Below are positions 22,384-33,516 of a stretch of 64,000 nucleotides of DNA, in pieces (within the stretch, counting starts at the first letter, position 1; the number at the start of each line of letters is the position of its first letter). The translations under genes and the position numbers were made by a program. The DNA lies in the NCBI GenBank assembly GCA_009739215.1, contig VSJF01000004.1, positions 558,001-622,000 of the forward strand. The letters are read 5' to 3'. Origin of the DNA: Floccularia luteovirens. Its lineage: Eukaryota > Basidiomycota > Agaricomycetes > Agaricales > Squamanitaceae. The notes below the pieces were generated by a model. The model worked only from the letters and a program-made list of their open reading frames with translations. It was not told the origin of the DNA and ran no database searches.

Positions 22384-25300
22384 TCAACCCGTATCCCCGT
22401 CTTTCGCACTCCCTTCTGAAGGTACAGGTGTTGTCGAGGGTGATGGTGATGTTTTCGCCACTGTTAGACCTCCTGCACCGAATTTGACTTTCATCTTTTT
22501 TGGTGGTGGATCGTCCCCATTCTTTGCACGAGCTGTCCCACCTGTCACTCCTCCCGTTTCCTTCTGTGAACCGAGATCCTGCTTTTTCGACCTGCTTAAC
22601 CGCTCCAACAGCTCATCGTCATCGTCATCACTGCGCCGTCGTTTTTCAATTGGTCGAGTAGGAGGCATGGTATTTGTATTGGGTGCAGGAGATTGGGATC
22701 TTGTCTTGGGGCGCACCAGCGCTTCCAATAGGTTGTCTTCGTCATCGTCATTATCTTTCTGAGTCCGTCTTGGTGGAGGTCCAGAGAAAGGAGGTGTTGA
22801 TACTAGTCGATGGGGTGGTTTGTAACTAGAATTTGTTATGGGAGAAGATTGTAGTAAAGGTTTGTTTTGGGTCCCTTGAGATGATTGATCTGTGCCGTCT
22901 AAGTCTTCTTCATCTTCATCATAATCCACCAAAGAACTTAGGCTTGGATTTCGCAATGGAGGACGGTGGCCTTTAGGACCTGATCCTACAACTATTCGCC
23001 GTCTTCGTTTGAATCCCGCTCGGATAGGAGATGTTGGTCCGTTTACGCGCAACCATTGTTGGCTAATGGGTGATATAATTTGATCTGCATCATCATCATC
23101 ATCCGCATTAAAGTAGTCCTCCTCTTCGGCGTCAAGTACACGACCCTGGTCCGGCCAACGAGTATCAAGCGGTCTAAAGAAATTCGGTGTCAATAACAGG
23201 TAAACGACAATTCATTTCATACACCAAATACACGGCATGACGTACTTTTCGGGTTTTGATTCCATTGGTGGTAATGGCTCGTTGTTCATCTCGAATCTCC
23301 GGATGAGCAATTCGAATCTTTGGCCGCCAAGAACACTCTGAGCCAACTTTCTGATTTCAGGTTCGTGTCTCTTCATGCAAAATTTGATCATTTCCTTCAT
23401 ATTTTCCTGAAAATAGTTGTGGTTAAGTGGGAGTACTTTGGCTTAATTTTTTGCGCAATAGAAAAAGCACGAACTCTACGCATATTCTCAAAGAACTCTT
23501 GGCATGAGCAGCTGAGAAGGTTGTCACGACGTGATTCCTGCAATGTCAAATCAATAATCGGCTTTAGAACGTCGTACTTCATCATCAATGAATGCATGAT
23601 CTGGTTGTTTTGCTTCAGAAGTAAGCGGAATATACGGAATGATGCTACAGGGGAACCATCAGATCAGCTGACGAAATACAGTGAGATGGGAACACATACA
23701 GTGACGCAGATGCTTATCTTTTGCCTTTAACAGACTAGCCACTCGGCTGATGATATCCGAAGACAACACATAAAAATGACTCCGGAAACTATGCTGTAAT
23801 ATGAAATTATGCAGCAGGTCACATAAATACACGAATCGATTTATTTCTTCACGAGTTAGACGTAAGACCGGGTCTGTATTTCCGTTGGAGTTTAAGTATA
23901 TCACTAGCCATCAGAATAAAACAACCCACCCTTGACATCCTTCCACTCTGTGAGTTCGAGCAGTGGTTTCAACAAGATGTTGATGCAGGACTTGTAGAAG
24001 TATTCCACGAATCGTTCGGTACCTGGTTCGTCTTTACGTTGGGGGAGTCTGGCATTACCAGCCTTTCATGATCACGTCAGGAACTATACAGTAGTCAGGA
24101 GTAATGATTGCACATACATTCGCCTCGCCTGCAGGCGTAGGGGGTGCAGCATCAACTGGAGGAATATCTGTCCACACCTTGAGAGCATCTCCAATCTGAC
24201 TTTGCACTGCTAGATCACGACTTTGTGTCATAATCCTACAAGTCATCTCAATGAGAGTCTCGGCCGTATCGGCACCCTTTTTCCCCGCATCTCGTTCCTT
24301 TTCGATAGCTACCACCTGCTTCGCTACATGATTTCGCACGCCGTTCAAATCATGGTCAAGCAGCGAAGATAACACCTCTCCTGCTGCGCTGATCATAGGT
24401 TTGTTGATGGCCTCTTTCTCTGGAAGACCCAAAGCCCATTGGACAGCAAACAGGATGCCGCGATCAACGAGACTGCGAAAGAGTGCCATACGAGCAGGAA
24501 GTTGTACATTCTTCCCCATGACAGATAGTTGTTGGATCAAAATAATAACCTCCCGCCGTAAGTTGATTTCTTCCTCTGTTAGGTCGTCTGGGACTGCAAA
24601 GCCGTATGACTCATGTCGCCTTGGTCTTTCCGTCGATGGTGAGGGTGGAACAGCACCATTCAAAAGCTTTGGGCTAGGAGGTTTTTGGTCAACATCCATT
24701 GGTGCAGGCTCAGGGGGTTTAGCAGGTCCAATGTTATCGCCGTTCCCATTAAGGCTGATAACCATGTGTTGGGGCTGAGAAATTGGCTGTCCCTGTATGG
24801 GTTTCTTCTGCGGAATCGCACCCAACAAATCTTCATCTACAAATAGGCGAACTATATCCCGTAAAAAGGTATGATCTTGCTGCACGTGAGTAATAATATC
24901 AATTTGGTTGAAAATGACACAAGAGTTTAAGACGTTAAACGTGGAGTCATCAAGTGCTCGGGCGAGAACGACATCTTTCAGAAATTGAAGACGATATGTG
25001 TGGTGTATCTTTCGTTGTATTGCAGGGTCACGGATTAGAATGGGTTGATGAAATCGGGAAGTCTGGTGAAGGAATTGTCGGTAGTTGGCCTTGTGACCGG
25101 GGAAATCGGGATCATCTATTGTATCAATGGTAAATCTATTAGGAGTAGAAAGGGACAAGACAAACATTCGAGCATGCCCACGACACCGAAGAATACATCA
25201 TCTTCAAGGACGTGTTCGTACAGCCCATGGTCATTTAACATCACTGCATAAACTACAGTTAGGTCTCCTTCACCTCATCTACAGTATGACGCACGTATAG

Positions 25301-26829
25301 TTTGCATGATACTACAGAGAGCATGCAGATTCTCCAAGCTCTCCAGATCCTCGGCCGTATTCATGACCTCTATTAAAGACTTGATGTAATCCTGCCGGAG
25401 GGGAAATGATGCACATTCTAATCAGCTACTGTTCCATCTGGGTACGAATGATACAGATTCATAATTGAGGAACAGAACAATGTATTATAGCATTTGATAG
25501 CTTTACAGATTCGACAAAGTCCGCGGCAGTGACACGGGAGGGGCAGAGAAAAGACGAGTTCCAGTTGACAATGCTCACCTCTTGTTGAATATATTCACAT
25601 ATGCGCTCTTTTACCAGCTGTGTCCGTGCAAGCGCCTTGATAGCCCTTTCAATTTCACCGATAATACCAAGATGAGGCGTTGGTAAGTGACCCGACCGAA
25701 TGATGCCTGCCGTTGTGTGGGACGTTTCTGGGTCTAGGTGAGGTGAAGATGACAAATTGGTCGAATCATCTATGAAAGTTAACAGTGTTAAAGAATCGAA
25801 GATGGAAGTCTGGTACCTGTATTATTCATATGCCGCTGGACTTCTAGGATAAAATTCCAGACTTCTGAACACCCTTCTGGATCTTGAAAACTGAGCGCAT
25901 AATCTACACCATCTGGCTCTGTCCAAACGATGAGTGTATCTGCAATAAAATCTGTCAGTCGTTGTTGTTCGGTCCAAAATAGAATACAAGTGAGTGTTGA
26001 TAAGGGAGGGTTGAGTAAATAAATCACAAGGTATGAAGCACCTTGTTGTCGTTGATAAACATCATTGGATCGAATAGCTGTAGAGAGAATAATGTCGCTA
26101 TAATTACGCTCTGCTCGAGCAATTAACAAGGCTTCGTTTGTTTCTTCTTGATAATGCCCAAAGCAGAATGCTGTCCCTTGATCTACCCATCGTGAACCGA
26201 TAAGTTCGTATACCTGCATGATCAATAAGTGCGTGGTTGCGAAGAAAATGTGATCATGGTATTATCAGAGCCCTTCAACAACAGAGGCCGAGGGAGATGG
26301 TAGAGTGTAGACGAATGAGACTCACTTTAACGCGTTTCAACTCATGTTCACTATCTGGGACATATTCATGACCTTCCTCTCCGGCAGCTCCTACAGTATC
26401 AGAAGTGCCCGCTAGCTGATCTGGAGTATGCTCCAGAAGTTCAATCTGCCCATTGACGTGACTTGGAGCGGCCACTCCTTCTTCTTTCACCGAGGCTGGT
26501 TCATCCAGCCCTGTTCCAGCCGAAGAAGCTAGCTCTTTAACTTCATCGACCTTCCCCTGACACTCCACAGCGGGAGTTGTTCCAGCAACACCTGATTCCA
26601 GTTGAACCTTTGCGGTTTTGGCAGCATCTGGCACTTGTTTGGGTGTGTTCGAGTTTGCTGTATCTGGAGACGTGACAGAGGGTGTATCGGATGAGTTGGA
26701 GGGCGAGTGCTGTAATGATGGTGTATTGTTGGCGGATTTAGAGGAAAGAGTAACGGAGGATGGTGAAGATGAAGAGGGAGAGATCTGGAGAACAGACTGC
26801 TGGGCTTGTGAGCCGGCTATGCCGTTCAT
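22384..26829 (-). CDS. PSY2: protein phosphatase 4 regulatory subunit 3 (SMEK/Psy2/falafel)
   Basis: Twelve exons: 26829-26326, 26213-26042, 25939-25817, 25769-25579, 25391-25295, 25243-25166, 25115-24118, 24062-23930, 23873-23700, 23644-23475, 23406-23246, 23173-22384, giving 1,196 aa. A disordered 165-residue N-terminus precedes the EVH1/PH-like domain (VYELIGSRWVDQGTAFC ... LIVWTEPDGVDYALSFQDPEGC). The Smk-1 helical-repeat region follows (YEHVLEDDVFFGVVGMLEYD, FPGHKANYRQFL, FHQPILI, RLQFLKDVVLARALDD, RHSFRSHFY-type segments). The C-terminus is acidic and Lys/Arg-patterned. The protein targets PP4 catalytic subunit to substrates in DNA-damage and cell-cycle control, mainly in the nucleus. 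The 187-nt intron 25578-25392 is long for this genome. It could be a retained or alternatively spliced segment, since 25578-25459 is open. Confidence 0.93.
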
Positions 26830-27353
26830 GACCAACAGCCAATGATGAAAGGTAAAGCCCGACGGCGTTGAAGAATATGAGATGAACGAAGAAAATGAAC
26901 TCCAAGTCAGAAGGTCGGCAGGATAGGTCGTGGGTACTTTTTTCCGTCCAAATAAACGTCCGGGCCGAGATCTGTGAGTGCTGTAAGATTATATCCGGTA
27001 TTGAAGCGACAGTGCCAGCAGGCTTCAGGAGACTTGATTGGGGACGGGAGGCGAGTGAGTAGATAGCAAATCCGGAGATAGATGTTGAAGGATGAAAATT
27101 TGTTGGGAAAGTACAAAGAGTTGTAAATGAAAAAAGTGAAAGCGAAGAAACACGTTGAGAGCACGCCGTGATATGTTATGATTATGTTATGTTATGTACT
27201 GAAGCTTAGCTTGAGCGTTCACTGGCAGACTTGTTCCATTGCAAGTCTGTCATTTCTGTTTTTCACTGAGGATTATGTAAGCGGCACCCATAAAATAATT
27301 GCTGTTTGGTCTCGCTCAGGCTCGGGTCTCTTCTTCGTTGAACGCGAACCACC

Positions 27354-28125
27354 ATGGACAACAGGCCTGTCAAACTTTTCACTGTAACCGCTGCTGCTGT
27401 TGCCACCGGTTTACTCGCTTATGCCGTCTATTTTGACTACAAACGGAGGAATGACGCCCAATTCCGCAAGAAACTGCGTAAGTTCTTTGTTTAGTTCACC
27501 AACATCATCGTTTAACGTTCCTTTCAGGCAAGGAGAAGAAGCGTGTCAACAAAACTGTCGCGGAGCAAGCAAAGGAAAATCCTTCTGCTTCTGCATCGTC
27601 AGAAATTACACCAGAGGTTTTGCGCAATGCCTTGCAACAAATTAAAAATGAACCCAGCCCAGCAACCTCAGATGAAAAAGAGGCTTACTTTATGACACAA
27701 GTAGGAATGGGTGAACAACTTGCTGCTCAGGGTACGTTGCCTACCAAGCTATGTATATAGTAAAATTAAATTGTTCCAGGTCCTGCCTTCCGCCTCCCTG
27801 CTGCAATGGCATTCTTCCGGGCCCTCCGCGTGTATCCTTCACCTGTGGAGTTGATCGTCATATATCAAAAGACCGTTCCTGAGGAAATCTTTAATGTGCG
27901 TCATTTGTGTATAGCCATGCCACACCCTCATGTCGTGAACTCTCCCAATAGATCGTTATGGACATGACCAATCTGGACGTAAGTACACCTTCTTCGCCAA
28001 GTGGCCGAGAGGCAAAGATCGTGGAGGAAGAGGATCACAGTCCGACGAGCGGCCCGCCCTCAGAGACTTCCTCGCAGGAATGGGACAGAGTCACTGATCC
28101 TGGTTCTCTTACACCTGCTTCATAA
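27354..28125 (+). CDS. TOM20: mitochondrial import receptor TOM20 (short form)
   Basis: Four exons: 27354-27477, 27528-27731, 27780-27895, 27952-28125, giving 205 aa. An N-terminal anchor (LFTVTAAAVATGLLAYAVYF) is followed by a basic segment, FDYKRRNDAQFRKKLR. The MAS20 receptor domain carries GMGEQLAAQGPAFRLPAA and FFRALRVYPSPVELIVIYQ. The acidic tail ends near SSQEWDRVTDPGS. The protein sits in the outer mitochondrial membrane and recognises presequences for the TOM complex. The last exon reads through a GTAAGT donor at 27979; splicing there instead replaces the tail with the downstream SET-domain protein. The anchor and receptor domain are firm; which C-terminus predominates is unknown. 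Confidence 0.92.
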
Positions 28126-28313
28126 GGGTATTCCCTTAATCTACCTCCCTGCTACTTCTGGAGGTAGGAGAGGTTGTTTTGATAGGTCGTCACTCGTAGG
28201 ACAATTACAGCTATCAGTCCGCACCTTGTTCTGTCCTGCTTCATCGTTTGCACAAATATGTTCTAATATACTTTTATTCTCTTTTTTTGCACAATATACA
28301 CCACTTCTCACAG

Positions 28314-29722
28314 GTTAAAGCCCGAATTGAAGGTGAGTGAATGAAGATTTCAAGGTTTAACTTGTGCTGAGACTGCATGAATGTCATGAATAGCTTACTA
28401 TGATGAATTTCCACCAAAATCCACCAATGTTGCCGTAGAAACCCGGGAAACGCATCCTAACCAAGGCCCTCGTAAGGTTCTCATCGTGAAAAAGGGTATT
28501 CCAGCAGGGGAGGTGATATACAAGGTACAGACATACATAGTACCTCGTTCTTTTACATTTGTTCTGACAAAAATATGGCAGGAATTCCCTATTGTTGCTG
28601 CTCTCGACCAGGATCTCCAACTTTCAGGAACACATTGTACTCATTGCCTCCGTCTCATCCAATCTAACATGGCCATCCAACTACCCGAAGACTCTTGCGT
28701 ATTTCCGTCTACTTACTGTTCCAAGGCTTGCCTCCTATCTTCGAAAGCCCAGTCTAACTCACTTTTGTTTACTTTGGATCCTGCCCTCCCTCCAGAGATT
28801 CCTGCTCCTCCTTCTCCCCCTGCACTAATGGAAAATCGTAAAAAGGCTCAGGTTCAATTCGTCAATCACCTCAAAAAGGAAGGTCGTGCTGCACCTGTGC
28901 TCGCGGCTCGCTTCATTGCAAGACAGGTTGTTGCGGAAACAAATAAGATGATCGAGGCAACAGGAAAGCGCCCCGCTAAGGATGAAAATGACTTTACCGA
29001 TTCTGATTCCAAAGAATACGGCTTGGCTGACCATATAGAAAGGTTGCGGTACCTGGAAGTAGTCCCCGCTGATGGGGAACATCATTTCCTGGTAGATGTG
29101 TTGCAAGCGACTTTACCTGGTTTGGAACAATTTGTCACAGATGAAAGATATGCGACACTTCTTGGAAAACTTGCATATAACGCATTTGGAGTATGCTTCG
29201 GTGGTGGACGGGATGATAGGGTAATGTTCTTATAGTGTTGATAGATACTTTCTAATCACAATTACACAGCCTCAACAAGATGTTCGCCCAGAGAATGTCG
29301 AAAAATCACGTACTCCATATGGCACGGATCGTCAAATTGGAAGCGCATTGTATACGGTTTCCTCTTACCTCAATCATTCCTGCAGGCCCTCTGCACGGCC
29401 TTCATTTAGCTCGGGAACATCCGAGTTACACCTTATTGCCACCCGCGATCTGAAGGAGGGTGATGAACTTACCGTCGCCTATGTTGATGTCACCCAACGC
29501 CCTGATGAAACTATCGTTGATTGTCGTCGCCGTCGTCGCATGGAACTTGTCCGGGGTTGGCGTTTCGCATGTTTGTGTGAACGTTGTGCGGAAGAGGGTA
29601 AGGACATGTCTTCTGAGGAGAAGGGAGGAGATGTTGCAGAGGAACCTAAGGATGACAGTAAGGTTGAGAAATCTGCCCGTCATGAAGATCCTGTTGGGCT
29701 CGCTGTCGGCGGTGTTGAGTAA
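28314..29722 (+). CDS. SET-domain protein, probably expressed as a C-terminal fusion to TOM20
   Basis: Exons 28314-28332, 28394-28524, 28582-29220, 29270-29722. Joined to TOM20 exons 27354-27477, 27528-27731, 27780-27895 and 27952-27978, the frame is continuous for 570 aa. The junction reads NLD|VKARIEAYYDEFPPKS. Early residues resemble the SET N-lobe (RKVLIVKKGIPAGEVIYKEFP). A MYND-like cysteine pair set follows (CTHCLRLI ... YCSKACL), then SET core motifs SSYLNHSCRPSARP and GDELTVAYVDV, and a post-SET CLCERC. It is a probable protein-lysine methyltransferase. There is no in-frame ATG in the preceding 188 nt or in the first two exons. The first in-frame one is near 28669, inside the cysteine motif, so an independent start is unlikely. 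Confidence 0.85.
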
Positions 29723-30249
29723 AAATAGGGGCATCCACGAAGGCACCATAGGAACCCCCTAGCTCTGCTGATATCATCTTTAATCTCTATTGAGGCAATA
29801 TGATGCGTCAGAATAAAAAATTCTTTAATCCAGAACGTCATGTATACTATATACACCTCATTTGCACTTTCCAAACGATTTTTTTGACGCATTCATTTGA
29901 TCATTATGCCCTGACTTGCCCACGATTAAACGAAGAGAAATACATCATAGGTACAGATTCGTAACTATGTTGAAAGGCAAATATATACACTACTTATGAT
30001 TAGTTCAAGTACAAAGGTATATTAATAACTAAAGCAAACGGTTATCACCTAGCTACAAGATAAGAACAACAGTATCATTATGCCAACAACGTATCGTCAG
30101 AAAAATATTGCAAGTTGTTTTTTGAAATGGAAATTCGCCAACTTGAGTAGACTCTGCAGACACCCATTACAAAGCGATACCACGTTTCACGATACGAGAC
30201 TGGCAGCGCAATCCCCTGATAAGTTAAAATACAAGAGGGTTCGCATCCA
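29723..30249. other. convergent intergenic region
   Basis: About 530 bp of AT-rich sequence between two 3' ends. No coding frame, repeat or RNA gene is recognised. Confidence 0.55.
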
Positions 30250-33097
30250 TTAAGCCAGACTCCTCCACATGCTGGAATCAGGCAACTCGCTGCGTTTCTG
30301 CAAAATCTTCAATGCATGCTTGCGCCCTCGTCCCCCAGATTCAAGTGTTTCTTTGGTAGGAATATTATCGCCTTCATCATCATCGTCGTCTTCATTTTCG
30401 TCCTCCTCTGCCGCGAAATCCAACGCTCCAGGATCCATAGATCTAGACCGATCTCTTTCTGCATATGCTGCTTTACGCAAAGCGGCAGAGGTCATGGATT
30501 TTGTTGCTAGACCGGACAGAGCCGGGTTTGTTTCCTCATTCAAAGCGGATTTTGGTTGGTAAGAAGCAAGACTAAGTGTCTCGCGTTGTTTATTGCGGGT
30601 GCTGATAACCACGGGTAGCGACTCCGCTATTCCTGCTGGAACAAGCTGGTATGGTCCCCTACCTGCTTGCAAGTCAGTATAAATATACATTCCGAAAAGG
30701 GTATATCGCTGACCATTATGGTATCCACCAGAATATCCGTCCGCGGAGTTGTTCTCAGCCAAGTCGTCCCCATTATCTTTGAGATCATCTTCGGTCTCCT
30801 CAGGAATGTTACGACTTTCTCTTCGAGTTAAATTTTGCCAAGCTTTACCTCCCCGTCCCCAGGCCCCTCGGTGGCTTGGCACGTCAGCAGCAACAAGTTT
30901 CATTATTTCAGCATCATGGGGAGTGATAGTCTCATCTTCAATACCGTCGTTATTAGACCGCCTCGGCGAATCGTGACGTGCTGTTGTAGGGGGGTTGTGT
31001 AGGGACAATACAAGCGCCTGAGATGATGAGTCAACCCCCGGTGGACTACGTATAGGTCTGATATGAGAAGGAGCCGGTAGAGACGCTGGGCGTAATGATG
31101 ATAGCGACTGAGGCAATCCAGATGCTCGAGGTTTTCCTAATCTGTTTGGGCGCTGAACTACTGGTTGCTCGATAAGTGGAAGTGTTTGAGCATTGCTTGG
31201 TGAATTGCCTCCAGAATTGTCATCAAGATTGTCAAGGTCAAATATCATATCTGAAAGATGTAAAAATTCAGTTAGATGATAATGAAGTTGAAACAATCAT
31301 CAAAACATACCTCTGTGCCGTTCATCTTCCACAGCCTTTGCTTCTTCTTCGTTTTCAGCATTAATTTCTCTTTTAATAGTCACAACTGCGGGCTGAACTT
31401 CGAAAGTGACTTTCCGTTTCCCCTTCTCTCTCCCACGTGATTCTGATGGATTCGTTTCTGCTATTGTACCAGCCTCGGATGTCATCATGTTTTGTTGTGG
31501 TTCCGAGATCTGCTTCTCAGGCTTCTCCCCGTTAATGCTTGAATTGACGTGGGGTTGAGATGGACCAGCTTCCTGGGTTTGGTCATTTTTACTCTCCTTC
31601 TTGGAAGCTTCTCGCCCCAAACGATGCCGAGCTATTTCTTCTTCCAAGTCCAGAAAATATTTGAAGCTTACAGCGGTATTGATTGTATCGTCAACATTTC
31701 TCCTGAATTGCAGTACATTGCTGTTGCCTTGCGTTGCGGGTGGGACAAGTGTCAGTGATTCGGACTGTGTTGATAAAGTTCTACTTGAGAGGGAGAGCGG
31801 AGATTCATTGCCTTCGGTCGAAGTACTCGCTCTGCGGCCCTTTGTTGCCATAGAAGTGTGTAGTGAAGAAACGGATAGGGACGCAGACAGTGCAGAAATT
31901 CGTTGTGCCTGAGTTGAAGGCAATTTTATCGGTGAAGAGACTGGTGTCGGAACGAAATCGCGGACTGCAATGGGAGTCCCATATGAGGTGCTTAGGGCTT
32001 CATTGTTCTCCATTCTGACTTCTCGTTCTTTTGGGAACACTTTTGCTCGCGGCGATGATAAGGAATTATGCTTTTCAAGGTAGAGCTTACGGCTCTCCCT
32101 ACATTTTCTCCAAATAATTTCAACCTGTTTTCGAAGCTGATCTTCTTTGTCCTCAACTTCAGCAGCTTTTTCACGGATGAAATCGGCAATTTGTTGTTCA
32201 GCGAAAAGCCGAACACTTTCTGATTCCTTCTGCACGAGAGAAGAAAGATACAAAAAAGCCGGATGAGAAGGGGTATAGGGTGGTGGAAGGAAAAGGGGTT
32301 TAAGATCTGAAAGATATGGTCCCGTTGTTGAGGGTACTTCTGTAGGACTCCTTGAACGTGGAGACTTATCAGATGAGTTGCCGGTGTCGATATCCAGCGG
32401 TTTAGGAGGACAAGATGGGGTTGGCAGAACAAGTAGAAATATTGGGGAAAAATCGGGGGAAGATTCTGCTTCTTTGATAGAGTCGCCGGTCTATGCAGCA
32501 GGTCAATAGTTCATCCTAAATCCACCGTATGATACATATGAAAAAGGGATTATCTATGCTCGGTTGGCTCATGGCAAGCAATAAAATGCATCGCCGGTGT
32601 ATGAGGTGTCCTTAAAGCTTATGATACAAAACTGAAACATACCAGACAATTTTCATTAATCTCAATCCAACCACTAGGACTTTTCATTATGTCGGATTCT
32701 ACCCAGTCTTCAGTGGGTAGTAGTGGTCCATCTTTACCTTCAAGGTCGAGTGGGACAATTTGGAAGACACGATAGACAGAAGTTGCACAAAGAAGACAGA
32801 TCAATGTCGTAAATCGTGAGCACCGAGTTGTTCCTGGTATTGCAACACCGCGAGTTCTAGATCTTAAAGTAATTTGAGGATGGGTCTATAACATACGTCA
32901 GGCAAGCTATGACGCTAGTAAGATTTATGTTTGCTGACAACAGTAATTCCTTCGTCTCCCACAAAGACCTGGGTATATGCAGGATCTTTTATTGATTCTG
33001 GTGGCACATCCTGAACAATCGCCGTACGAATGCTGACGTTCAAACAATGGCATGAATAAGTCCCTCCGGCGATGTTTGCAGCGACCGTGCTAGGCAT
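30250..33097 (-). CDS. uncharacterised protein with N-terminal cysteine motifs and a charged helix
   Basis: Four exons: 33097-32939, 32885-32643, 32490-31311, 31250-30250, giving 860 aa. Residues 16-18 are CHC. A second cluster (RCSRFTTLICLLCATSVYRV, about residues 75-92) follows, so the N-terminus may bind zinc in a CxC/CxxC arrangement somewhat like Yippee or Mis18 folds. After a Pro/Ser linker comes a conserved-looking helix, HPAFLYLSSLVQKESESV, leading into FIREKAAEVEDKEDQLRKQ. The rest is disordered and rich in Ser, Glu and Arg. I do not recognise the family. The first junction (GTT|ACC) was chosen because it alone keeps frame. The 152-nt intron 32642-32491 is longer than usual. Confidence 0.72.
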
Positions 33098-33516
33098 TTA
33101 GCAAGCAAAGTGGCAGACGGAGGGAACTGGAGGTAGCGACGAATCGGCAGAGTAGTTGAGTGGTGATAGTGGTCAAATATAAGGTTCTATTGGGGTCGAG
33201 CGGAAGGGGCAGTTCCGATCGGCTACCGGGAACCATAAGGCTGAATGTTGAACAATTGACATTTCACCCTTCATTCATAGTATTTACCACAAATCATCAA
33301 TTGTACCCCATCCAATCCTTATTCCAACCCAATATTCACCGTTGGGAACATCCTCATTACGGCAACAATATTTCTCACAAATGACATCTATGCTACCTCA
33401 GTGGAGCACCCACTTACTATACCTCCGTGCAACCTGGAGCCCATACTTGGAGCATTCCATACGCATCCCCTTCGATTTTTCCGATAAATTGTCCGCATAA
33501 AACTTTCCCAAGTAAC
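33098..33516. other. intergenic region between two minus-strand genes
   Basis: About 420 bp holding the promoter of the cysteine-motif protein and the 3' end of the CLPTM1-family gene. Nothing else is recognisable. Confidence 0.5.
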
